DNA of 64,000 nt from DASXUX01 sp036504595 (GTDB taxonomy: Bacteria; Planctomycetota; SZUA-567; H5-PLA8). The notes under the pieces are model-generated. The model ran no database searches. It was not told where the DNA came from and saw nothing but the letters and a program-made list of their open reading frames with translations. Positions 8,878-18,599 of this stretch are shown piece after piece. The stretch is taken from NCBI GenBank assembly GCA_036504595.1, contig DASXUX010000081.1:1-64000 (forward strand). The letters run 5' to 3'. The position numbers were made by a program, and so were the translations under genes. Every line of letters starts with the position of its first letter. The stretch's first letter is position 1.

Positions 8878-10833
8878 TCAGCGAAGGCGTTCGCGCGCTT
8901 TCTGGCAGATGCGCTTGATCTGCTCGATTTCGTCGGCCTTCAGCGGTGTCCCCGGAGTCGCTCTGCTGATGTGGATATATGATTCGCGCAGTTTAAGGCC
9001 GGAGTTTAGCACCTGAGCCGCCGAGCGTTGCTCGTCCGCGTCGCTGCCGGGGAGCTTGCCTTCGGCGATATCCAGCAAACGTGGCAGACGGGGGACAACC
9101 TTGAACGTGCTTTCGGGTGAGCGAGTCATTGACCAAGCCGAGTTCAGCGCGCTCTTGCGCACATCGGAGTTGTCCGAAGCCAGACCGGCGTCCAACAGCT
9201 CCGGTGCGCGTGGAAGGAAAGCCCACCAGCGTTCCGATTCTTTGAGGCGCTTGACGTTGGTTGTGTTGGGCGCCTGTATGTAGTCTTTTATCAAATCGGC
9301 TGTGCGTGCGGGATTCATTCTGCAGAGTGCCGCCCAGCTCGCCGCGGGAAGCGTTCCGTTTTCGTACCCCTTCAAAATATCATCGAACAACCCTGTGGTT
9401 ACGGCTTCCGCACCGATGCCGTAAAGGATTCCCTGCCTCAGTTCGCCGCTGTACGGACCGAAAAGCCGTTTGCGGATCTCTTCAACCGGCGCGAGCCCGC
9501 CGATGCAAGCGCCCGCAAGCCTATCGTAGCTCGTAACAGCCTTGGTCGATCCCAGCGCGGTTGGCCGGACCGCCAACGAGACAGCCAGAATGTCCTGAGG
9601 GTCTCTCGCGCCCCACGTCATCCATACGGACCATTCCTGACCGCCGCGCGAAGCCGGCGGCGAGACTGCTCGAATGTGGATGTCGGCGTTTCCCGCTGTG
9701 CCGCGGACGCAGGCATCGCGGGCGAAATCCCGTGATATCGCCGCGGCAATCTTGCCGAATGGCGTGCGCAGGAGATTGGGGATGTGCCAGGTCCAATCTC
9801 GGTCTTGTATGGAGGCCCAGAACGCCATCTGTTCTCTGTACCCCCAGTTGACGTTCCGTGTGCTGCGTTTGTCCGTTTCGAGACGTTGGTAGAGTTCAGC
9901 TTCGCCCTGCCAGGTAGTGACCGCCAAACCGGCAAAAGGCACGAGGATTCCTAGTCCGAGCAGAAGGAACGGCAGAGAGCAGAGGGCCAGGCGCAGCCAC
10001 GACGGATGCTGCTGGCGGCGAGCAACCCACAGCCCGAGTGCGATGGCGGCAGCGGCGCACGGCAGGACTAACAATGCGCCCGCCAGACCGGAAGAACACT
10101 CATAATTGTAGAACAAAAGCAAGTATTCGGCGAGGATCACCAGGAAGGCCCACTTGAGGAACCGATGGAACTCGTTCGCCCAGCCGTTTGCTGGCGCGGC
10201 GGATCGAAGCATCCACAGACCGGCGGTACACAGCACGAGCCACGGCACCGAATAGAAGGGGAGGCACGCGCCCTCAGTTTTCTCGGAAAGTCCGGCGACG
10301 ATCAGCGGAAGCTCATGCAGAACGGGGCGCCTGCCCCAGAAGATGCTTACGGCGGCCAACGTCTTTACGACTCCAAAGATCAGGAGCATGTAACCCAGCA
10401 CGATCAGCCAAAGCCCGGCATGTTCCTTTGAGAGCTTTTCCCGGAAATAGGCGGTGGCGAGAACTGCAAGGGCCACGACGATCAACCAGACCGCCACGCT
10501 GGGCCACTCTGATCTGACCGCAGCCACAGAAAGCGCCAGCCATACGCCCAGCCCAAACAGCGCGCCAAGCAGCACCGCCGTGAGCGTGACGAAGTTGCGC
10601 AAGCCCAGCATCCGCGCGCGCATCACCTTGATGAAGGCCGCTCCAGACAGGACGGTCCAGGCCGAGCCGCTCATGATGAAGCCGGTCAGGATCTCCTGCG
10701 ACTGATTGTGCGAAAGAAACATCAGCGCGAGCCCGATGGCCAGCGCGACCTGCCCGATACAGAAGAAAAGCAGTCCGTCGCGCGCAAAGGATCGGGCGCG
10801 CACCAGCACCTTCTCGTCAGACACGATTTCCAT
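8878..10833 (-). CDS. Multi-pass membrane protein with helical C-terminal region, function unknown
   Basis: A 651-residue protein starting at MEIVSDEKV; the frame extends upstream into the photolyase gene but that part is not protein-like. Roughly ten hydrophobic segments fill the N-terminal ~320 residues. The C-terminal ~300 residues are soluble and predicted mostly helical; stretches such as LLDAGLASDNSDVRKSALNS look like HEAT-type repeats. It lies between an M28 peptidase and a photolyase on the same strand, with gaps of 27 and 58 bases. I do not recognise the family. Confidence 0.7.
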   Translation of the reverse strand: MEIVSDEKVLVRARSFARDGLLFFCIGQVALAIGLALMFLSHNQSQEILTGFIMSGSAWTVLSGAAFIKVMRARMLGLRNFVTLTAVLLGALFGLGVWLALSVAAVRSEWPSVAVWLIVVALAVLATAYFREKLSKEHAGLWLIVLGYMLLIFGVVKTLAAVSIFWGRRPVLHELPLIVAGLSEKTEGACLPFYSVPWLVLCTAGLWMLRSAAPANGWANEFHRFLKWAFLVILAEYLLLFYNYECSSGLAGALLVLPCAAAAIALGLWVARRQQHPSWLRLALCSLPFLLLGLGILVPFAGLAVTTWQGEAELYQRLETDKRSTRNVNWGYREQMAFWASIQDRDWTWHIPNLLRTPFGKIAAAISRDFARDACVRGTAGNADIHIRAVSPPASRGGQEWSVWMTWGARDPQDILAVSLAVRPTALGSTKAVTSYDRLAGACIGGLAPVEEIRKRLFGPYSGELRQGILYGIGAEAVTTGLFDDILKGYENGTLPAASWAALCRMNPARTADLIKDYIQAPNTTNVKRLKESERWWAFLPRAPELLDAGLASDNSDVRKSALNSAWSMTRSPESTFKVVPRLPRLLDIAEGKLPGSDADEQRSAAQVLNSGLKLRESYIHISRATPGTPLKADEIEQIKRICQKARERLR

Positions 10834-10891
10834 GAGAACGGAGGATTGTACGCGCCGAAGACAAGACCGCCAGCGACGGCGAGTTGGCGCA

Positions 10892-12313
10892 TCAGCCGCG
10901 CGGCAACTGTCTGAAAGCTGCCAAGGCCTGGTCGCGCGCGGCGCTGTGATCGACAATCGGCCGGGGGTAGTTCGTGCCGAGCCGGACGCCCGCGGCGTGG
11001 AGCACTTCGGCTGGCGCTTGCCAAGGCGCGTGGATGTGCGCCGCGGACAGCCGGCGAAGTTCAGGGATCCACTGTCGTATATAAGTGCCACGTGGATCGA
11101 ACCGTTCGCTTTGCAGCACAGGGTTCAGAATCCGAAAGAACGGAGCGGCGTCCGCGCCGCAGCCGGCGCTCCACTGCCATCCCAGCGTGTTGTTCGCCAG
11201 GTCCGCATCGACGAGGGTATCCCAAAACCAGCGTGCGCCTTCCTGCCACGGCAGCAGCAGGTCTTTCACCAGGAACGACGCAACCACCATTCGCACGCGG
11301 TTGTGCATCCAGCCCGTACGCCAGAGTTGCCGCAGACCGGCATCAACCAATGGGTAACCCGTCTGGCCGCGCTGCCAAGCTTTCAGCGCGAGCTTATTCT
11401 TGCGCCAGCGAAATTTGGCGTACTTCGCGTGAAGCGGCTCCAGCGGAGTTCTGGGAAAGTGGATGAGGAGATGGTGAGCGAACTCCCGCCATGCCAGTTG
11501 TCGTAAGAACGCAGACGCCGCTTTCGAATCTGCCGTGGCCGCCGCGTGCCAGACTTGACGCGGGCTTACTTCGCCAAAATGCAGATGCGGCGAGAGGCGC
11601 GAGGTGGTATCGAGCGCCGGCATGTCGCGCTGGGTTTCGTATCTCGCGAGATTTCCGCGACAGAAAGTCTTCAAACGCAACAATGCATTCTTCTCACCAG
11701 GCTTCCACGCTTTGCAGAATCCCGCAGTCCAGTCGGTTCTCGGCAGCAGATTCAAATCGTGGATGCGCGCCGAGCGAGGCCAGATCTTGGGCCCCGGAAT
11801 TCGCTTGGGCGCGTGCAAGGGCGCGGCGGGTTCCGGCAAGGTCATGCATCTGCGCCAGAAAGGCGTGAATACCTGAAACGGCCGCCCGGCGCGTGTTGTT
11901 ATCGCCTCGGGATCGAAAACCAAAGAGGAGTGAAAGGCCTTAACGATTGCGCCCTCAGCGCTCAACTGCGTGGCGACTTCGCGCTCGACTCTGATAGCTT
12001 CAGGTTCATAGCGGTGGCTGAAGTAGACGGCGGTGGCTCCGGTTTCGCGCAGAACGGAACGCAGCGCATCCAGCGCGGGCCCGGTCCGGAGGATCAGGCG
12101 CGCGCCGCGTTGGCGCAAGGCCTGCGCAAGGGACATTAGCGAATGATGGAGCCACCAGCGGCTTGCGGCGCCCGCCGGCCAGCGGCCTTCCTCTTGCGGG
12201 GACCAGATGAAGAGCGGAACGATGCGTGCGAAGTCCGCGCGCGCGGCGCGTAGGGCGGGGTTGTCGGAGAGGCGAAGGTCTTGTCGAAACCAGAGCACGC
12301 AAGACTGATGCAT
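10892..12313 (-). CDS. phrB: Deoxyribodipyrimidine photolyase
   Basis: A 473-residue cryptochrome/photolyase-family protein that uses blue light and reduced FAD to split cyclobutane pyrimidine dimers. The N-terminal antenna domain begins CVLWFRQDLRLSDNPAL. The C-terminal FAD domain shows the family block TGYPLVDAGLRQLWRTGWMH, then the active-site stretch DADLANNTLGWQWSAGCG. Length is normal for class I CPD photolyases. AAGGAG lies eight bases before the ATG. A cryptochrome-type photoreceptor cannot be excluded, but all photolyase blocks are present. Confidence 0.93.
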   Translation of the reverse strand: MHQSCVLWFRQDLRLSDNPALRAARADFARIVPLFIWSPQEEGRWPAGAASRWWLHHSLMSLAQALRQRGARLILRTGPALDALRSVLRETGATAVYFSHRYEPEAIRVEREVATQLSAEGAIVKAFHSSLVFDPEAITTRAGRPFQVFTPFWRRCMTLPEPAAPLHAPKRIPGPKIWPRSARIHDLNLLPRTDWTAGFCKAWKPGEKNALLRLKTFCRGNLARYETQRDMPALDTTSRLSPHLHFGEVSPRQVWHAAATADSKAASAFLRQLAWREFAHHLLIHFPRTPLEPLHAKYAKFRWRKNKLALKAWQRGQTGYPLVDAGLRQLWRTGWMHNRVRMVVASFLVKDLLLPWQEGARWFWDTLVDADLANNTLGWQWSAGCGADAAPFFRILNPVLQSERFDPRGTYIRQWIPELRRLSAAHIHAPWQAPAEVLHAAGVRLGTNYPRPIVDHSAARDQALAAFRQLPRG

Positions 12314-12405
12314 TGCGAACTCCTTCCGGAAGAAGCCCTAAACGCGAAACGGCCGGCTGTCTTTTGGTCCCGACGGTTTGTTGGGTGCTTTCATGCCCTT
12401 AGGAA

Positions 12406-15400
12406 TTATTCGGAGACCTCGACCGTGACGGTGACGGGATTCCCGCCACGCTGGCCGTCGCTGACGGCGAGCTGGAACTTATAGATGCCCGGTTTCTTGA
12501 TGCGGAAACAAACGCGCTTCTGCGCCAGATCTTCGGCGCGTAATCCGAGTTCCTCGCCGTCCACTTGCTCCCACACGCAATACATCGGGCGATCGGCGGG
12601 AACGATGCTGGTCTCGGCATCAAGCACGACCAAGCCGCGCACCTTTGTCTTTTGGTAGAGACCGCTGCGCACCAGGGCGATGGTGTGAACATGCTTGGCA
12701 AGTTCCTTCAGCGCGGCCATGGGGCGCGGCTCTTCAGGCTTCTGCGCCAAAGCTCCGCGCAACATTGCTTCGGCCTCATCAAAGCAGTCGGACGCTTTCT
12801 GCTTTGCATCTTCCGTGCCGGTGGCCGAGAGCTTCTGGCCTTCCTGCAGCGCGCGCATGCCGGCAGCCAGCGCTTGTTCAAAATCAGGTGGGACTGGCGG
12901 CGGCGCCTTCTTTGGCGGAGCTGGCTTAGGCGCTGGTTTTTTGGGCGCCGGCTTGGGTTCCGCAGGCGGCGCGTTCTTCGTTTCCGCCGGTTCTGGCTTC
13001 GGCGCGGTCTTCTGGTCGGCGACCTTGGGCGGCTCAATTTTCTTCGGCTCGGCTGGAGCGGGCTTGGGAGTCTCGACCTTCTTCGGTTCAGGCTGGGCGA
13101 CTGGCGGTGGCTTCGCGCCCTCAACCTGCTTGGGTTCGGCTGGCGGGGGCTTTGGAGTCTCCACTTTTTTCGGTTCGACAGGCGGCGTTACGGTCTTGTT
13201 CTCAGGTTCCTTCGGCGCCACCTTTTCGGGCGCGGGCGGCGTTGGCTGGGGCTCTGGGACGGGCGGCGTGTTCACAATCGCGCCAGCCACGACATGCGCA
13301 ACTTTCTTGGGGTCTTTCTTTGGATCCTCGGGCTTGAGCAAGGCCTGATCGGGCGGGGGAGCAACCGGTTCTGTTTTGGCGGGTTCCGGCACTGCAACGG
13401 GCTCCACTGGCCGGACCGCGGCGGCTTTCTGGCGTGCGGCTTCGGAGCCTTTCGTCACCTCTTCCAAGAACTGTGCGTCGGGCGAGTAACCCAGGGTCTG
13501 CAACGCGGCCAGTTGTGTGAGCGCCTCTTCGTCGCGCGAGGAATTGTGCAGCGCGATGGCCAGGTCGCGCATCAGCCGGTGGTCTTTTACGCTAGCCTGA
13601 GCGGCCATCTTTTCGGACTCGCCAAGCAGGCTGAGCGCCTCCTTGTAGTCCTTTTCTTTCAGCGCGAGATTTCCGAGCTGCCAGAGCGGTTCCCAGGCCA
13701 CTGCATTCTTGCCAATGCGTGTGCCCCGCTGATACCACAGGCGCGCTTCGTCCAGCTTGCGCTCACGCACCAGACAGTGGCCGACGTACATGAAGGCCTC
13801 GGCGTCCTTGCTGTCGCTGGCCAGCTCCTGGAACTTCGTTTCGGCGGCGCCGAACTGGCCGGTCTCCATCAGTGCGACCGCCAGATCAAAGCTGCCGCTC
13901 TTGTCCTCCGGATTGAGGCGAAAGGCCTCCTCCAGCGTGGCTCTGGCCTGCGCGTACTTGTATTCCTTCAGCAACTTGCTGCCGCGTGCGTAAAGTTCCT
14001 TTGCTTTGGCGGGATCGGCCTTTGGCGGCGTGGGCGTCGGCGGTTCGGGCTTTGGCATGGCGACCGCCGGGGCGGGCTCCGGTTTTGCGGGGGCGGTGGC
14101 TGCTGGCCGCGTTTCCTTTGGGGGTTCGGTTGGGGTAGCGCCGGCCTCCGTGCCGGCCGGCAGGGACGCCGGCCCTACCTTTTCGGGGACGTCTTCGACA
14201 AGGACTTTGACTTCGGCCGGCCGGCTCATCTGGCCGTTCGTGGCGACCGTCAATTCGAAGCGATATTCTCCGGGTTCCTTGATGACCAGCAGCACTTGGG
14301 CCTTTGCCAGGCTTTCGGCTTTCAGATTCAAGGACGGGCCGTACGTTTGGTCCCACTGATAAATCAAGTTGGTTGAGCGCGGAAGGCTACCGGAGCCGTT
14401 CAGAACGACAAGCTGATTGGCTTCCTCGAGAAGCTCACGCTGGCGCGGCCCTTGCGGCACGTTGCGGCAGACTTTTGCATGCAAGACCGGTTGCGCAACC
14501 ACGGCGACCGGCTGGTTGGGCGCTGCGGCCGGCGGAAGTGGAAGCGCCTCGTCGCGCGCGGCCAGACGCTGCGGCAGGCCTGCGGCGTCGTAGCTGGCCT
14601 GGATCAGCGTTTCGCCGCGCAACATCTGGTAACAGTTGAAGCTCCAGATGAGTTTGTTTCCGTCGGTGCGGTGGGCATTGCTGCGCGCGATCTTGCCTTT
14701 AAAGTCGAGCGTGAATTCCCAGGCGATGTTGTGGAACAGCAATAGGTTCTTTTCGTATTGCTTGCGGTCCTCTTCGGCGGGCGTCTTGTACTGGAAGGTG
14801 CGCGTGCCACCGGGGGTATCGGTCAGAGAGGAGCCGGCGACGAGATTGTAGCCGTCCGCGTCGAAGCTGTCGGCAAAGCTGCTGAATGCGTCGAAGTTCT
14901 TGAAGCTTAGCGCGCCAGTGGCATCAATGGCGCCATCGCGCTGTTCGACTCGCGCTTCGAGAAACTTGATGTTGTCGTTGAGGTGCTTGACCAGTTCGGC
15001 CTTGCTGTAGGGATTGTGCCGCAGATCGTCTTCGTTGAACTGAGGTTCTTTTTCGCCGATGAGCCGCGCGAAGCGTTTGCCGCAGTCGGCCAGCAGAGCG
15101 CGGTCGGAGGAAAGCGTCAACGTGCCGGAGCCGTCCGGCGCGAGTTCGAGCAGCACGCGGTAGCCGATGTGGTGCGGGACGCTGCGAGCAAACAGTTCGG
15201 CCCAGCCGATCTTGGCTTGCGGGTCTTTTTCATCGAAGAGCCGCTTGTTCAGCGCTGCTTCGGCCGCTCTTGCGTGCGCTTTAAGCTCAGAGACGGCTTT
15301 TTCTATGGCGGCCAGCGTGGCGGCGTCGATCTGGGCGGAGTTGCTCTTGGGAAGATTTCGCGGAAGGCGCACGAAGGCTTCGAGCAACTTCCAATCAACC

Positions 15401-15489
15401 ACTTTATCGAGCTGGCTCTCTTCGGTCTCTGCCCAAGCGCTCGCGCACAGCAAAACCAGCGATGCAACGCACACCCAACGACGCGACAT
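12406..15489 (-). CDS. Secreted TPR protein with Pro-rich linker and PKD-like domains
   Basis: A 1027-residue exported protein. The ATG at 15489 has GGAG nine bases upstream and opens a signal peptide ending near SAWA. After a ~300-residue N-terminal region comes a PKD/cadherin-like domain (LNGSGSLPRS to VEDVPEK), then TPR repeats around residues 505-690, a long Pro/Lys/Glu linker with repeated PKPEP- and KKVETPKP-type units (about 735-880), and a second PKD-like domain at the C-terminus. A GC-rich element inserts VGPASLPAGTEAGATP before the TPRs. The architecture suggests a periplasmic or surface scaffold; no enzyme motif is seen. Its promoter should lie downstream of the terminator at 15652. 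Confidence 0.75.
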   Translation of the reverse strand: MSRRWVCVASLVLLCASAWAETEESQLDKVVDWKLLEAFVRLPRNLPKSNSAQIDAATLAAIEKAVSELKAHARAAEAALNKRLFDEKDPQAKIGWAELFARSVPHHIGYRVLLELAPDGSGTLTLSSDRALLADCGKRFARLIGEKEPQFNEDDLRHNPYSKAELVKHLNDNIKFLEARVEQRDGAIDATGALSFKNFDAFSSFADSFDADGYNLVAGSSLTDTPGGTRTFQYKTPAEEDRKQYEKNLLLFHNIAWEFTLDFKGKIARSNAHRTDGNKLIWSFNCYQMLRGETLIQASYDAAGLPQRLAARDEALPLPPAAAPNQPVAVVAQPVLHAKVCRNVPQGPRQRELLEEANQLVVLNGSGSLPRSTNLIYQWDQTYGPSLNLKAESLAKAQVLLVIKEPGEYRFELTVATNGQMSRPAEVKVLVEDVPEKVGPASLPAGTEAGATPTEPPKETRPAATAPAKPEPAPAVAMPKPEPPTPTPPKADPAKAKELYARGSKLLKEYKYAQARATLEEAFRLNPEDKSGSFDLAVALMETGQFGAAETKFQELASDSKDAEAFMYVGHCLVRERKLDEARLWYQRGTRIGKNAVAWEPLWQLGNLALKEKDYKEALSLLGESEKMAAQASVKDHRLMRDLAIALHNSSRDEEALTQLAALQTLGYSPDAQFLEEVTKGSEAARQKAAAVRPVEPVAVPEPAKTEPVAPPPDQALLKPEDPKKDPKKVAHVVAGAIVNTPPVPEPQPTPPAPEKVAPKEPENKTVTPPVEPKKVETPKPPPAEPKQVEGAKPPPVAQPEPKKVETPKPAPAEPKKIEPPKVADQKTAPKPEPAETKNAPPAEPKPAPKKPAPKPAPPKKAPPPVPPDFEQALAAGMRALQEGQKLSATGTEDAKQKASDCFDEAEAMLRGALAQKPEEPRPMAALKELAKHVHTIALVRSGLYQKTKVRGLVVLDAETSIVPADRPMYCVWEQVDGEELGLRAEDLAQKRVCFRIKKPGIYKFQLAVSDGQRGGNPVTVTVEVSE
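14131..14178. repeat. GC-rich palindromic element inside the TPR gene
   Basis: The element ggtagcgccggcctccgtgc and its inverted partner are almost identical over about 45 bases to 57331-57377, which lies inside an unrelated gene. Here it is read on the opposite strand and in another frame. Confidence 0.85.
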
Positions 15490-15651
15490 CCAATGCTTCT
15501 CCAAACCGGCCAGTATCCTATAACACTTAGACGCCGCATGCAGGTCTGAATGCTGGACTTTTTCGGGAAAACGTGATCGTGTAACAGCTCACCGCGGAGG
15601 ACGCGGAGGGCGCAGAGGACAGATTCCGTTTGCAGCGGATCCCAGCACAAG

Positions 15652-15680
15652 AAAAAGCCCGCACTCATCGCGCGGGCTTT
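15652..15680 (-). terminator. Rho-independent terminator of the tRNA-like RNA gene
   Basis: On the minus strand, AAAGCCCGC and GCGGGCTTT form a nine-pair stem around a nine-base loop, followed by a T-run. It lies 16 bases after the tRNA-like acceptor end. Confidence 0.85.
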
Positions 15681-15850
15681 CAGCATAATCCAGTACGGAG
15701 GGCACCGGACTCGAACCGGATGCGCTTGCGCGCACGATCAGGTTATCAAGCTGCCCCACTCCTCGTGGGTTTGCCCTCCTTCCAGCATGCTTCAAGCCCA
15801 GTCCCTTGCGGGGACGTTCCCGGAGATGCACAGGGAAGCTCAACCTGATT
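15681..15850 (-). ncRNA. Putative ~190-nt transcription unit ending in the tRNA-like domain
   Basis: Between the dnaK terminator and the terminator at 15652 lies a stretch with no reading frame but rich pairing. It holds a TTGACT box at 15877-15882 (minus strand; the -10 is weak), a hairpin GTCCC-CGCAA-GGGAC at 15801-15815, and ATCAGGTT at 15842-15849 that is complementary to AACCTGAT at 15737-15744 beside the anticodon loop. So the tRNA-like part may be one domain of a longer structured RNA or may be cut from a precursor. I cannot match it to tmRNA, 6S, SRP RNA or RNase P. Confidence 0.4.
15696..15779 (-). tRNA. tRNA-like RNA, GAU anticodon loop, long variable arm, 8/4 acceptor geometry
   Basis: The minus strand folds into a near-cloverleaf of 84 bases. 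GGAGGGCA pairs with TGCCCTCC (8 bp). A T-arm of four pairs (CCGG/CCGG) encloses the canonical loop TTCGAGT. A D-like arm CCCA/TGGG has GG in its loop. The anticodon loop is TTGATAA (U33, A37; anticodon GAU, isoleucine), and the long variable arm is a six-pair stem with a GCAA loop. The anticodon stem is poor: only three pairs, with C-C and G-A mismatches. CCA is not encoded. Eight acceptor plus four T-stem pairs with a class II arm recalls the allo-tRNAs reported in bacteria. It could also be a degenerate tRNA or a tRNA mimic. A standard tRNA-Ile is unlikely because tRNA-Ile has no long variable arm. Confidence 0.5.
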
Positions 15851-15887
15851 CCTCGCATTTTCAAAGAACGCAGCAGAGTCAAATCAT

Positions 15888-15915
15888 AAAAAAGGGCCGG
15901 CACCTGCGCCAGCCC
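15888..15915 (-). terminator. Rho-independent terminator of dnaK
   Basis: On the minus strand GGGCTGGC and GCCGGCCC form an eight-pair stem with one G-T, followed by six T. It lies about 75 bases after the dnaK stop codon. Confidence 0.85.
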
Positions 15916-15934
15916 AATTCCACCGAAGTGGAGA

Positions 15935-15948
15935 CAGCTTGATAACCT
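15935..15948. repeat. 14-bp sequence inverted relative to the tRNA-like anticodon arm
   Basis: CAGCTTGATAACCT here is the exact reverse complement of 15740-15753. On their own strands both copies follow a CCAC/GTGG mini-hairpin, so the similarity extends beyond the 14 bases. Confidence 0.8.
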
Positions 15949-15991
15949 ACTTACTTTATAGCCCGTTTTCCTGCGATCCGCAAGCCAAAAC

Positions 15992-17932
<1,941 letters not shown>

Positions 17933-17954
17933 GCTGTTCTCTCCTTAGCCAAAC

Positions 17955-18002
17955 GCAACCATCCCATGAGCAAAAGATACGCCACGATTTAGGGATGGTT
18001 GC
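17955..18002. promoter_or_regulatory. 11-bp perfect inverted repeat in the dnaK leader
   Basis: GCAACCATCCC (17955-17965) and GGGATGGTTGC (17992-18002) are perfect inverted arms with a 26-base spacer, 23-70 bases before the dnaK start. It is not the CIRCE sequence (TTAGCACTC). It could be an operator for a heat-shock repressor or a structured 5' leader. Confidence 0.55.
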
Positions 18003-18142
18003 TTTGACGATAACGTGTTTGTTGTGCGAGATTTACGTGCGACATTGGTTGCGCTGTACTGAGCTGCATATCATCAGAAAGACGCCCCGACGCAGTGCGG
18101 TCGTGTCAATCTGACAAGGGTGGTACGGCTGCAGGCAGTGGC

Positions 18143-18173
18143 CACTTACCAATTACCAGCTACCAAGCACCCT
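18143..18173. repeat. 7-bp-period tract abutting the anti-sigma stop codon
   Basis: Four heptamers ending in ACCA (CTTACCA, ATTACCA, GCTACCA and a decayed one) end directly at the 3' end of the minus-strand gene. Confidence 0.7.
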
Positions 18174-18599
18174 TTACCGGAACACCGTTAGAGCAATAAC
18201 AACAACCGCCACGATGAACAAGATTGCGGCGATGACTGCAATAAAGACCAGGCGCTGTTTCTCTCGCACGGCTTCCGGGTCGGCCAGTAATTTGGCGTCC
18301 GGATCGTTGCTGGTCAGGCTGCGCTCGCTGGAGGGCACAGCAGGTTGCAGATGCTGGCCGCTTTGGGTGATGCTGACGATCTTCGTGTTGATCTTTTCGT
18401 CAAACTCCTCGCCCGGGGTAACCCAGCCCAGAGCTTGCTCGGCAAGCTGCAGCGACTTGGTCGTGGAGTTCAGGCGCAAACGCAGGCCGTTGTCGTTGTT
18501 CAACCGCTCCTCAAAGCGCTTGCGCTTCTCGGGGCTCATCCGATTATCGAGGTACTCCTCGATAAGCAAGTCAGGGTCGTCTTCAATAGGGTCAGCCAC
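18174..18599 (-). CDS. Anti-sigma-factor-like membrane protein
   Basis: A 141-residue protein. The GTG at 18599 is chosen because AAGGAG lies about eight bases upstream and the longer frame runs into the previous gene. The N-terminus (LLIEEYLDNRMSPEKRKRFEERL) matches the short acidic/helical module of bacterial anti-sigma factors, and residues about 115-140 form one transmembrane helix (FIAVIAAILFIVAVVVIAL), so the sensor part would face outward with almost no extracytoplasmic domain. No CHCC zinc motif is seen. Its start overlaps the stop of the DUF1016 gene by eight bases, implying coupled translation. The probable partner is the sigma factor at 19841-20446. Confidence 0.65.
   Translation of the reverse strand: MADPIEDDPDLLIEEYLDNRMSPEKRKRFEERLNNDNGLRLRLNSTTKSLQLAEQALGWVTPGEEFDEKINTKIVSITQSGQHLQPAVPSSERSLTSNDPDAKLLADPEAVREKQRLVFIAVIAAILFIVAVVVIALTVFR

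Noticed and set aside
12565..14376. 603-residue open frame antisense to the TPR gene
   Set aside because: Arg/Gly/Leu-rich product of a reversed Pro/Lys-rich sequence; no family resemblance.
15696..15779. Selenocysteine tRNA (selC) or tmRNA
   Set aside because: The anticodon loop reads TTGATAA, with no TCA in position, so not selC. tmRNA would need a 5' GGGG..TTCGAC piece and a tag frame; the acceptor partner is only 83 bases away, so neither fits.
17955..18002. CIRCE/HrcA operator at dnaK
   Set aside because: The arms do not match TTAGCACTC/GAGTGCTAA and the gap is 26, not 9 bases.
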